NCBI GenBank assembly: GCA_030618675.1
Contig: JAUXCV010000045.1
Coordinates: forward strand, 1-9,625
Source of the DNA: Acidimicrobiia bacterium
GTDB lineage: Bacteria > Actinomycetota > Acidimicrobiia > Spongiisociales > UBA5794
DNA: 9,625 nucleotides
Direction of reading: 5' to 3'
The notes beneath the pieces are model-generated. The model ran no database searches and was not told the origin of the DNA. It was given only the letters and a program-made list of their open reading frames with translations. A program made the translations under genes and the position numbers. Positions 1-5,858 of the stretch are shown in pieces; position 1 is the first letter of the stretch, and each line of letters starts with the position of its first letter.

Positions 1-235
1 CCCCGACGACGGCGTATGCAAGTTCCTGTCCGATCAGGGTCCCGAGAGCACGGAAGAAACCGACGAGCAACCAGATCACAGCAAGGACCGCGAGCGTCGC
101 TACGACAAGCCCGAGCGCCATCCACGTAACCGCCAGAGATGCACGATCCACGGTGAGTGAACGGATGCGGGTGGCGAGTTGTTCGAGGAAGTCGGCGATC
201 TTGGCTGGGTAGTCGCTGCGCGGTCGATCGGTCAT
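1..235 (-). CDS. Small membrane protein, partial (runs off window start)
   Basis: Open frame of 78 visible codons on the minus strand, starting at ATG 235-233 and continuing past base 1. The N-terminus (MTDRPRSDYPAKIADFLEQL) is soluble and amphipathic. A hydrophobic segment follows at about residues 34-60 (AVTWMALGLVVATLAVLAVI core), then GFFRALGTLIGQELAYAVVG, which may begin a second membrane segment. The style resembles small holin-like or DUF-type membrane proteins of actinobacteria, but I do not recognise a named family. The ATG has no clear ribosome binding site; an in-frame GTG at 259-257 is an alternative that would add eight residues. It lies 31 bases after the anti-sigma stop, so it is probably the last or a later gene of the sigma operon. 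In mycobacteria this position is taken by trxB2/trxC; whether those follow beyond the edge cannot be seen. Function unknown. Confidence 0.7.
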   Translation of the reverse strand, partial: MTDRPRSDYPAKIADFLEQLATRIRSLTVDRASLAVTWMALGLVVATLAVLAVIWLLVGFFRALGTLIGQELAYAVVG

Positions 236-266
236 GTCGATGAAGGATAGCCGAATCACGGCATCG

Positions 267-1250
267 TTATCTCCGCGTGCTGGCGAGTTCCAGACATGAG
301 TCCACGGCGAAGACAGCGAGGAACGAATCCCCTTCAGGAGGGGAGACAGATATCACGACGGCCGGGGTGCCTTCGTAGGTCGTGGTGGCGACGGGAGAGA
401 AAGACGACGCTGTGTCGTCGGCCTGCAGCGAATCAAGACAAGCATCCACCTGAGCGGCATCGGGTTCAGAAGATCTCGTCGAAGGCGGTGAGGCGCTGTT
501 CTCGAGAGATTCCGGATCCGATTCGAGTTGTTCCTCGAGTGCGTAGAGATCGATATCCAACAGGTATGGAAGAGAGGTTGGAACTATGACCACGTCGGAA
601 CTCGCCGCGGTCGTTGTGGATTGAACCTCGTCGGCGGCAGAGATCTCCTCGTCGATAGAGATTTCCGATTCCGGAGGGGGTGCGGCTTCGCTCTCGTCGG
701 CGGAGTCCCTATCGAGCGAAGCGTTCGGCACCGATGTGGTGAACTCCGTTGCCTCCGGTGCGGCGGCATCTGCGCTTCCGGTTCCACCATCTCGACTCTC
801 GGCGGGGTCGGCGAAGCCCTCGGCAAGCTGAGCGCTCGGTACGGTCGTGGAGATCTCCGAAGAGAGCATCGCTACGTCCTCCCTCGCGTCATCTTGCGAC
901 AGTGCACCGGGAAGGATGACGACTGCTCCAACGACCACCGCTGCGGCCACGGCGAAACCACCGAGTGGTGCCCACCAACGCTGCCACCGGGAAGGCGCCG
1001 CGACCACCGGGACGGGGACATCATCGAGATGAAGTTGATGTCGGAGCGCTGCGTGCAGCGTCGTCCTCTCCTCCGGTGTCATCGACGGCAAAGGAGATGC
1101 TCCGAGCGCGGAGATAGCGGACATCTGCGTCTCGTACGCTGCACGGAGATCGGAGTCGTTCTCGATCCGGGTCAGGGCCGAGCGTTCCTCCTCCGGGGAG
1201 AGACGGCCGCCGATCAGGTCGACGATGAGTTCTTGATTGCGTTCGTTCAT
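267..1250 (-). CDS. Membrane-anchored anti-sigma factor-like protein
   Basis: 327 residues. The cytoplasmic part (about 1-90) starts NERNQELIVDLIGGRLSPEEE, the acidic short-helix pattern of anti-sigma N-terminal domains. A single membrane segment lies at about 94-115 (APLGGFAVAAAVVVGAVVIL). A long Ser/Thr/Glu/Asp/Pro-rich linker (about 118-225) follows, then a small C-terminal outer domain (about 226-327) with two cysteines, C271 and C319, which could form a disulfide. No HxxxCxxC zinc-binding signature is present, so this is not a ZAS-type zinc anti-sigma. Its ATG overlaps the stop of the sigma gene by four bases (1247-1250, ATGA on the minus strand), implying translational coupling and a matched dose of the two partners. 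By position it is the counterpart of mycobacterial Rv3912. The role, binding the sigma factor at the membrane until an outside signal arrives, is inferred from position and topology, not from a strong sequence signature. Confidence 0.8.
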   Translation of the reverse strand: MNERNQELIVDLIGGRLSPEEERSALTRIENDSDLRAAYETQMSAISALGASPLPSMTPEERTTLHAALRHQLHLDDVPVPVVAAPSRWQRWWAPLGGFAVAAAVVVGAVVILPGALSQDDAREDVAMLSSEISTTVPSAQLAEGFADPAESRDGGTGSADAAAPEATEFTTSVPNASLDRDSADESEAAPPPESEISIDEEISAADEVQSTTTAASSDVVIVPTSLPYLLDIDLYALEEQLESDPESLENSASPPSTRSSEPDAAQVDACLDSLQADDTASSFSPVATTTYEGTPAVVISVSPPEGDSFLAVFAVDSCLELASTRR

Positions 1251-1822
1251 GATGCACTACTTGGATGCTCAGACCCGGGCGCGAAGTTCCCGAGATCTTT
1301 GGCGAGTTGCTTTCTCGCCCGGAACAAGCGGCTCTTCACTGTTCCGATGGGTACTTCGAGGGTATCGGCGGCGCCCTCAAGAGACATGCCGTCAAGGTCG
1401 ACGAGTACCACAGCAGCGCGGAAATCGGGCGTGAGTCTGGCGAGGGCCGCTTCGATGTCCGGTCGTAGTTCTACGGCGTGGAACTCGTCACCGCTCCGCG
1501 GGTCCGACGGGTCGAAGTACTCCGGCATGGACTCGGTGCGCTTGCGCTGCTGGCGCCGCAAGTGGTCGTAGCAGGTGTTCACGGCGACGCGGTAGAGCCA
1601 TGTGCTGAAGGCGGCTTGTTCCTTGTACCGGTCTGCCTTACGGAAGACGGTGAGGAAGACGTCCTGAGTCGCATCAAGCGCCGCATCCCGGTTCCTCATC
1701 ATGCGGAGACAGATTGCAAAGACGCGGTCCTCATGGGCGGCCATGAGTTCGTCGAATGCAGACACGTCGCCTTCGAGGTAGCGGCGGATCAACTCTCTGT
1801 CTTCGGAGGAACGGGCGGTCAT
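1247..1822 (-). CDS. sigM: ECF-family RNA polymerase sigma factor (SigM-like)
   Basis: 191 residues from ATG 1822-1820, a normal ECF length. Region 2 (about 24-94) shows DATQDVFLTVFRKADRY and the FSTWLYRVAVNTCYDHLRRQ block that binds the -10 element and core polymerase. Region 4 (about 120-175) ends in a helix-turn-helix (MSLEGAADTLEVPIGTVKSR then LFRARKQL) that reads the -35 element. There is no region 1 or 3. The frame stays open upstream to 2014, but that part overlaps the kinase-like gene in another frame and is Arg/Ser-rich shadow sequence, so I start at MTARSSEDRE. No strong Shine-Dalgarno precedes this ATG; the gene lies 46 bases behind the pseudokinase stop. The symbol rests mainly on synteny with mycobacterial mviN-sigM-Rv3912; family membership is firm, orthology less so. 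No convincing autoregulatory ECF promoter was found directly upstream. Confidence 0.93.
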   Translation of the reverse strand: MTARSSEDRELIRRYLEGDVSAFDELMAAHEDRVFAICLRMMRNRDAALDATQDVFLTVFRKADRYKEQAAFSTWLYRVAVNTCYDHLRRQQRKRTESMPEYFDPSDPRSGDEFHAVELRPDIEAALARLTPDFRAAVVLVDLDGMSLEGAADTLEVPIGTVKSRLFRARKQLAKDLGNFAPGSEHPSSAS

Positions 1823-1868
1823 TGAGACTGATTCTGGTCCGCTCGACGATCGGAGGCGACTCGCACCA

Positions 1869-3158
1869 CTACGGGAGGAGGCGGATTTCCGCGATCGAGG
1901 TGCTGTACGAATCGTCTGTTCGCTGTGGGAGGGAGGTGATCCAGACGAGCCAGAAGCCCTCCTCCCGGTGGGCAACGTCGAGCCGCGTCGTCCCCGTGAG
2001 AATCTGTGCCGCACCGATGCGATCCCAGTCGCCCGGCACGTCCGGCAGGGTCCCGTTCCACGCGACGGTGAAACGGGTCTCCGGCGTCCCGGTGATCTCT
2101 ATGGCGCCGATAGGGATCGGAGCCTCGAGAACGATCCCCACGCCTTCTTTGGTTTCGTCGAGCGGGGCGGGATACGGTTCGGTTTCCCACGACGTCGTTC
2201 GTCGGCCGTCTATCACGGAGTCAAGGGTCTCGTCGTTCTCGATGCCGTCGCCGAACGGGTCGTAGATGCTGACCAAGGCCGGTATGGCGTTCTCGGTCGG
2301 GGAGTCCGTCGTCGGGGCTGTGCTCGTCGGCGTGTTCTGTTCTTGTTCGGCCGGCGCCGCCGGGTAGAGGAACGGCGAGTCGGGATCGACATCGATCGAG
2401 AGTCCGAGGACGGAGAGAACAAGAACGATGGCGACAACGATTGCGAACAGGACGAGGGGTTTCAGAGACCACGAATGATCGACGTCCGGTTGAGGATGCA
2501 GCGAGGCGGCGCTGAGAGCTTCGGCGAGGCCCGTAGCGTCCAGGCTCCCGGTCTCGGCCGCTCCGAGAGCATCGTCGACTGAGGAGGGGATCCCTTCGGC
2601 AACGTGAGACGGTCGGACGGCGGGGTTGTCGCTGCCCGTGATAGCGGTGCGAAGCGCTGCAGCGAGTGCAGACGTGTCATCGGCCTGGGTGGTCGTGACG
2701 GGGACGCGTCCGAAACTCGCGAGGCGCGCAGGATGGGCAGCGGAGAAGTGGATGGCTCTCGGGTCGATCGCTCCGTGGATGCCGCCGCTCGCGTGGAACG
2801 CTGCCAAGCCGGACGCCAGGCCCGAAGCATTGGTGAGGTACTCCGCGATCGGGAGTGTCTCGCCCGCCTTGAGTCGGTCGGCGATGGTCACCGCGCCGTC
2901 CCACTCAGCGACAGCGTACGCTGATCCGTCGACTTCTCCGGCAGCGTAGATCGTCTGAACATGGGGGTGAGAGGTCGCCGCAGCGGCGCGAACGGGAGCT
3001 AGAAATGCCGCGATCCGATCGGCGTCGGCATCAGGACCCGGGAATCTGATCAAGACGGGACGTTCGAGGTGCTCGTCGGTAGCGAGCCACTCTTCGATGT
3101 CGCCATCGGCACCGAGCCTGACGTTCATCCGATATCGAGAGGGAATGCGAGGGGGCAT
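1869..3158 (-). CDS. Pseudokinase with membrane anchor and discoidin-like outer domain (MviN/MurJ C-terminal type)
   Basis: 429 residues. A protein-kinase-like fold spans about 8-220, but the catalytic residues are gone: the VAIK lysine position reads VLIRF (35-39), the HRDLKPxN loop reads HGAIDPRAI (128-136), and DFG reads ASFG (147-150). One membrane helix lies at about 234-255, then a Pro/Thr/Glu-rich linker (256-294). An outer beta-rich domain (about 295-429) begins YDPFGDGIENDETLDSVIDG, with RRTTSW and GVGIVLEAP further on. This layout is that of the C-terminal half of actinobacterial MviN/MurJ, where the pseudokinase is phosphorylated by PknB and recruits an FHA protein to restrain peptidoglycan precursor export. 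Here the multi-helix flippase half is absent: the acetyltransferase gene ends 3 bases upstream. The start has a GAGG motif about 9 bases ahead. A regulatory cell-wall role is inferred. Thr155-157, just after ASFG, are candidate phosphorylation sites, which is speculative. Confidence 0.85.
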   Translation of the reverse strand: MPPRIPSRYRMNVRLGADGDIEEWLATDEHLERPVLIRFPGPDADADRIAAFLAPVRAAAATSHPHVQTIYAAGEVDGSAYAVAEWDGAVTIADRLKAGETLPIAEYLTNASGLASGLAAFHASGGIHGAIDPRAIHFSAAHPARLASFGRVPVTTTQADDTSALAAALRTAITGSDNPAVRPSHVAEGIPSSVDDALGAAETGSLDATGLAEALSAASLHPQPDVDHSWSLKPLVLFAIVVAIVLVLSVLGLSIDVDPDSPFLYPAAPAEQEQNTPTSTAPTTDSPTENAIPALVSIYDPFGDGIENDETLDSVIDGRRTTSWETEPYPAPLDETKEGVGIVLEAPIPIGAIEITGTPETRFTVAWNGTLPDVPGDWDRIGAAQILTGTTRLDVAHREEGFWLVWITSLPQRTDDSYSTSIAEIRLLP

Positions 3159-3161
3159 CGA

Positions 3162-3896
3162 TCAACCTCGACGAAGCACGGCGAGTGGGTCGGGGAGCGT
3201 GACGAAGCCTTCTGACGCGTACAACGCGATGGCGGCGTCGTTGTCGGTCTGGGTGTTGAGCATCATCGCCCGACTCCCGGCCGACTGCGCGGTACGAGCA
3301 GCGGCCCGGGTCAACGAGCGGCCCATCTGGTGGCCCTGCCAATCGGGATGGACGGCGAGTCGTTGGAGATATGACATGGCGTGGCCGAATCCGACGATGG
3401 CGAAAGCGACGGGTGATCCGTCCGGTCCGCGAATGAGGAGAGACCTGGTCTTTGAGGTCGCCGCGACGGCCTCGGCCATCCCGAAACGATCGAATCTCCA
3501 GAAACGATCGAAGGCAGCGTGGTCCACGCTCAGGAGATCTGGGATCGAGTGGTCGGGTGGAGAGATGACGAGGTGGTCGGGTGATGGGAGTTTCCCGGCG
3601 AGGTCGCGACGCATGAATGCCAATGGAACGAACTCAACGAACCCGGCGGCTTCCCATGGACGGCGACTACTCGAAGGGAGAGGGGGTGAGAGGACGTAGG
3701 GAGCGCCCAGTTCGTTGAGTCGCTCCGAACACAACTCCAGGAAGGACGACCCGCCACGAACGAGACGCAAGGCGGCATCGGGTACGAGATCGTTCCAGCG
3801 CCGGGCTTCGGCTCGGGCCCAGCCTCTCCTGAAGCGAATCGGCTGCGGCCACGAACCGCGTTGAAGCACCGGGATCGGGCGCTCGGCCATTGCCAT
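3162..3896 (-). CDS. Tandem GNAT-fold acetyltransferase
   Basis: 244 residues. The C-terminal half is a GNAT domain: the acetyl-CoA strand and loop read LQRLAVHPDWQGHQMGRSL (about 178-195), followed by the helix, then TQTDNDAAIALYASEGF (about 215-231) with the typical Asn and Tyr near the thiol/general acid site. The loop keeps Q187, G188 and G192 of the R/QxxGxG pattern, but the fourth position is Gln. The N-terminal half ends SRRPWEAAGFVEFVPLAFMRRDL, resembling the tail of a second, degenerate GNAT unit, so I read it as a tandem protein. Substrate unknown. Start: GGAGG lies 4 bases before ATG 3896 and 10 before an in-frame ATG at 3890; either may be used. It is the first gene of the leftward unit, 3 bases from the pseudokinase, and is divergent from the deacetylase-like gene. 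Confidence 0.88.
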   Translation of the reverse strand: MAMAERPIPVLQRGSWPQPIRFRRGWARAEARRWNDLVPDAALRLVRGGSSFLELCSERLNELGAPYVLSPPLPSSSRRPWEAAGFVEFVPLAFMRRDLAGKLPSPDHLVISPPDHSIPDLLSVDHAAFDRFWRFDRFGMAEAVAATSKTRSLLIRGPDGSPVAFAIVGFGHAMSYLQRLAVHPDWQGHQMGRSLTRAAARTAQSAGSRAMMLNTQTDNDAAIALYASEGFVTLPDPLAVLRRG

Positions 3897-4016
3897 GACA
3901 CCTCCGTGCCGCTGGTGCGAATCCAGCGTACCGTCGATGAAGGGTCACGCGACCGGGTGCCGTGGAGAAGGGAACGACCTCGCGATGTGCACACGAACCT
4001 TCAAGCGTGGGACCAT
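3897..4016. promoter_or_regulatory. Divergent intergenic region (acetyltransferase / deacetylase)
   Basis: This 120-base gap separates the starts of two oppositely transcribed genes, so promoters for both the leftward sigma unit and the rightward deacetylase must lie here or overlap the coding starts. On the minus strand a TANNNT match (TACGCT, plus-strand 3923-3928) could be a -10 element for the leftward unit, but no -35 at proper spacing is evident. I see no convincing plus-strand promoter, inverted-repeat operator or riboswitch. Only the location as a divergent promoter region is supported; no specific site is. Confidence 0.5.
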
Positions 4017-5024
4017 ATGGAGATGCGATCCGCACTCGTCACTCATCCGTCAAGCTTGGAGCATGTATCGCCCGCAGAGCATCCGGAGCGGCCGGAGAGG
4101 GTCACTGCCGCGATCGAGGGTGTCGCGACGAGCGATCTCGAAGTTGTTCGCGCTGAGGCGCGGGCGGCGACGCGGGAGGAGTTGCTCGCTGTGCACGACT
4201 CCTCGTTCCTCGATTGGTTGCAGGGATTCTGCGTCGGAGGAGGAGGGTCGATCGACGCGGACACCTACGCCGTGGGGAGATCATGGGACGCTGCACGATT
4301 CGCCGCGGGCGCAGGACTGACGGCGATCGAGGCGATCGAGCGAGGCGATGTGGATGTCGGGTTCGCTGCAGTTCGGCCGCCGGGTCACCACGCGGAGGTC
4401 GATCGGACGATGGGTTTCTGTCTGATCAACAACATCGCCGTCTCCGCAGCAGCCCTCGTTCGACAGGGGCGGAGAGTGGCCATCGTCGACTGGGATGCCC
4501 ATCACGGAAACGGCACACAGGAGACCTTCTTCCGTTCGCCGGATGTGCTCTACGTGTCTCTGCACCACTCTCCGTTCTATCCAGGGACGGGCCGGATCCA
4601 AGAGGTGGGGAGAGGACTGGGGATCGGAGCGACGGTGAACATCCCTCTCTCAGGGGGATCCGATGGGTCCGTGTACCGCGGGGCGTTTTCACGGATCATT
4701 CTCCCCATCCTCGACCAGTTCGACCCAGAGTGGCTGCTCGTGAGCGCCGGGTACGACGGGCATGTCTCTGATCCTCTCGGCGGGATGGCATTGGTCGCCG
4801 AGGACTATGGAGCGATGGCAGCAGCCCTCGGCGAGGCGATGAACAGAACGAACACGGTGTTCTATCTCGAAGGTGGATATGACCTTCGAGCGATCAGCGA
4901 TTCGGTAGCGGCCACCCTCGACGGATTCGCATCGGGTTTGCCGGCGCTCGATCCTCCGGACGGCGGCGGTCCGTTGATCGATAGCGCCGTCGAAGTGCTG
5001 TCCCTGTTCTGGGATCTCGACTAG
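4017..5024 (+). CDS. Histone deacetylase family protein (zinc amidohydrolase, AcuC/HDAC-like)
   Basis: 335 residues from ATG 4017, a usual length for bacterial class II-type members. All core motifs are intact: RPPGHHA (120-126, His dyad 124/125), GFCLINNIAVSA (133-144), VDWDAHHGNG (157-166, zinc ligands D160 and H162), SLHHSPFYPGTG (181-192), SAGYDGHVSDPLGG (243-256, third zinc ligand D247) and LEGGYD (284-289, catalytic Tyr288). It should therefore be an active Zn-dependent deacetylase. Family members act on acetyl-lysine, acetylpolyamines or other N-acyl compounds; the substrate here cannot be told. The frame is open back to 3861, but that overlaps the acetyltransferase start. ATG 4017 has a weak GGGA about 5 bases upstream and ATG 4023 is an in-frame alternative. 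The protein is followed by a heptad repeat array, and its stop is only 149 bases before the RNase H start. Confidence 0.95.
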   Translation: MEMRSALVTHPSSLEHVSPAEHPERPERVTAAIEGVATSDLEVVRAEARAATREELLAVHDSSFLDWLQGFCVGGGGSIDADTYAVGRSWDAARFAAGAGLTAIEAIERGDVDVGFAAVRPPGHHAEVDRTMGFCLINNIAVSAAALVRQGRRVAIVDWDAHHGNGTQETFFRSPDVLYVSLHHSPFYPGTGRIQEVGRGLGIGATVNIPLSGGSDGSVYRGAFSRIILPILDQFDPEWLLVSAGYDGHVSDPLGGMALVAEDYGAMAAALGEAMNRTNTVFYLEGGYDLRAISDSVAATLDGFASGLPALDPPDGGGPLIDSAVEVLSLFWDLD

Positions 5025-5025
5025 C

Positions 5026-5120
5026 GAACAGACAACAGACAACAGAGAACAGCGGACAGCAAACAGCGATCAGCCCGAGCATGCAGGTTCCGTCTGTGGT
5101 CTGTTGTCTGTCCTCTGTCT
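5026..5120. repeat. Heptad ACAG/CTGT inverted repeat array, copy 1
   Basis: Directly after the deacetylase stop, seven tandem 7-base units run from 5026 to 5074: GAACAGA, CAACAGA, CAACAGA, GAACAGC, GGACAGC, AAACAGC, GATCAGC. After an 18-base spacer, four units of the opposite sense follow at 5093-5120: TCTGTGG, TCTGTTG, TCTGTCC, TCTGTCT. The two halves are imperfect inverted repeats (CAACAGA pairs fully with TCTGTTG), so an RNA from here could fold into a slippery stem with several registers. It may act as a processing or termination hairpin between the deacetylase and RNase H genes, but there is no terminal T run. The same design recurs at 5753-5838 and 9514-9625. Confidence 0.85.
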
Positions 5121-5173
5121 GCTTTCGCCCTAACCGCCGGTCCGGTCTCTCCGACCGGTACTCTCGGGGCGAG

Positions 5174-5752
5174 ATGCCCAAGTTCACCTGCCAGACGTGT
5201 TCCACGGAGTTCTCTCTGCCGCAGCACGTTCTCGATCGCTACCCGGGTTGGGTCCCGAAACTGTGCCGTGACTGCAAGCCCGCGAGGGGATCGGCTTCCG
5301 CCGAATCGATCCCGGGTGAAGATCCTCAAACGGGAGTGTTCACGGATGGCGGATGCGTGCCGAATCCCGGTCCCGGTGGATGGGGTGCCGTGTACGTGGT
5401 CGATGGGGAGATCGTTTCCGAGAGACACGGTCACGATCCAGGCACGACCAACAATCGGATGGAGCTGATGGCGCTGATCGAGGGAGCGAAGATGATCCCC
5501 GAAGGCACGGCCTTGATCGTCTACTCAGATTCCAACCTTGCTGTGAGGACGATCAACGAATGGGCGGCCGGTTGGGAGGCCCGTGGTTGGAAACGCAAGA
5601 CCGGTCCCGTGGAGAACGTCGAACTCGTCCGCCGTGCGTACACCGTGTTCCGAAAGCGACCGGAACTCGAACTCCGGTGGATCAAAGCACACGCGGGCTA
5701 CACCTGGAATGAGTACGCGGACCGATTGGCGAACCGGTGGAGAGAGTCGTGA
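5174..5752 (+). CDS. rnhA: Ribonuclease HI with N-terminal zinc-ribbon-like domain
   Basis: 192 residues from ATG 5174, with a G-rich site (GGGGCGAG) just upstream. An N-terminal module (1-37) has two CxxC pairs, C6/C9 and C31/C34, spaced like a small zinc ribbon. An RNase HI domain follows at about 54-190: FTDGGCVPNPGPGGWGAVY (D58), NNRMELMALIEG (E97), VYSDSNLAVRTINEW (D119) and KAHAGYTWNEYADRLAN (H173, D183). All four acidic catalytic residues and the conserved His are present, so it should cut the RNA strand of RNA-DNA hybrids, with two metal ions. The frame is open back to 5081, but that extension would be translated repeat DNA; I exclude it. The zinc module probably aids substrate binding (inference). 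The gene is flanked on both sides by ACAG/CTGT heptad elements. Confidence 0.95.
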   Translation: MPKFTCQTCSTEFSLPQHVLDRYPGWVPKLCRDCKPARGSASAESIPGEDPQTGVFTDGGCVPNPGPGGWGAVYVVDGEIVSERHGHDPGTTNNRMELMALIEGAKMIPEGTALIVYSDSNLAVRTINEWAAGWEARGWKRKTGPVENVELVRRAYTVFRKRPELELRWIKAHAGYTWNEYADRLANRWRES

Positions 5753-5838
5753 GACGACAGGCGACAGCCAGACAAGTCGTAACGAGCGACGGGCAACAGC
5801 CTTGGTTTTCCTGTGGTCTGTGGTCTGTGGTCTGTGGG
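5753..5838. repeat. Heptad ACAG/CTGT inverted repeat array, copy 2
   Basis: Starts at the base after the RNase H stop. The left part is ACAG-rich (GACGACA, GGCGACA, then CCAGACA; again AACAGCC at 5795-5801). The right part is four perfect or near-perfect 7-mers: CTGTGGT at 5811, 5818 and 5825, and CTGTGGG at 5832. The right arm can pair with the left. The word CGACAGCCAGA (5762-5772) recurs exactly at 9514-9524 in copy 3, supporting common origin rather than chance. It ends shortly before the pcnA ribosome binding site, so the hairpin may influence transcript continuity into pcnA. Confidence 0.82.
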
Positions 5839-5845
5839 CCTAGCG

Positions 5846-5852
5846 AGGGGGG
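5846..5852 (+). promoter_or_regulatory. Strong ribosome binding site for pcnA (supports GTG start)
   Basis: The A/G-rich run AGGGGGG lies 6 bases before GTG 5859-5861. This is a good Shine-Dalgarno match with near-ideal spacing and is the main reason to accept the GTG as the start of the nucleotidyltransferase. Confidence 0.7.
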
Positions 5853-5858
5853 ACGCCC

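Noticed and set aside
528..1571. Long plus-strand open frame opposite the anti-sigma and sigma genes
   Set aside because: It is antisense to two recognisable proteins, Arg/Gly/Cys-rich, has no domain and crosses both genes. It is a composition shadow of high-GC coding DNA.
1823..2014. 64-residue N-terminal extension of the sigma factor
   Set aside because: Arg/Ser-rich, overlaps the pseudokinase coding end in another frame and is not part of any ECF domain. Start placed at 1822.
3861..4016. 52-residue N-terminal extension of the deacetylase
   Set aside because: Overlaps the acetyltransferase start on the other strand and has no relation to the family fold. Start placed at 4017.
5081..5173. 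31-residue N-terminal extension of RNase H
   Set aside because: It would translate the CTGT repeat arm; the G-rich ribosome site and ribbon motif support ATG 5174.
5026..5838. CRISPR array
   Set aside because: Units are 7 bases, there are no 25-40 base repeats with unique spacers, and no cas genes are near.
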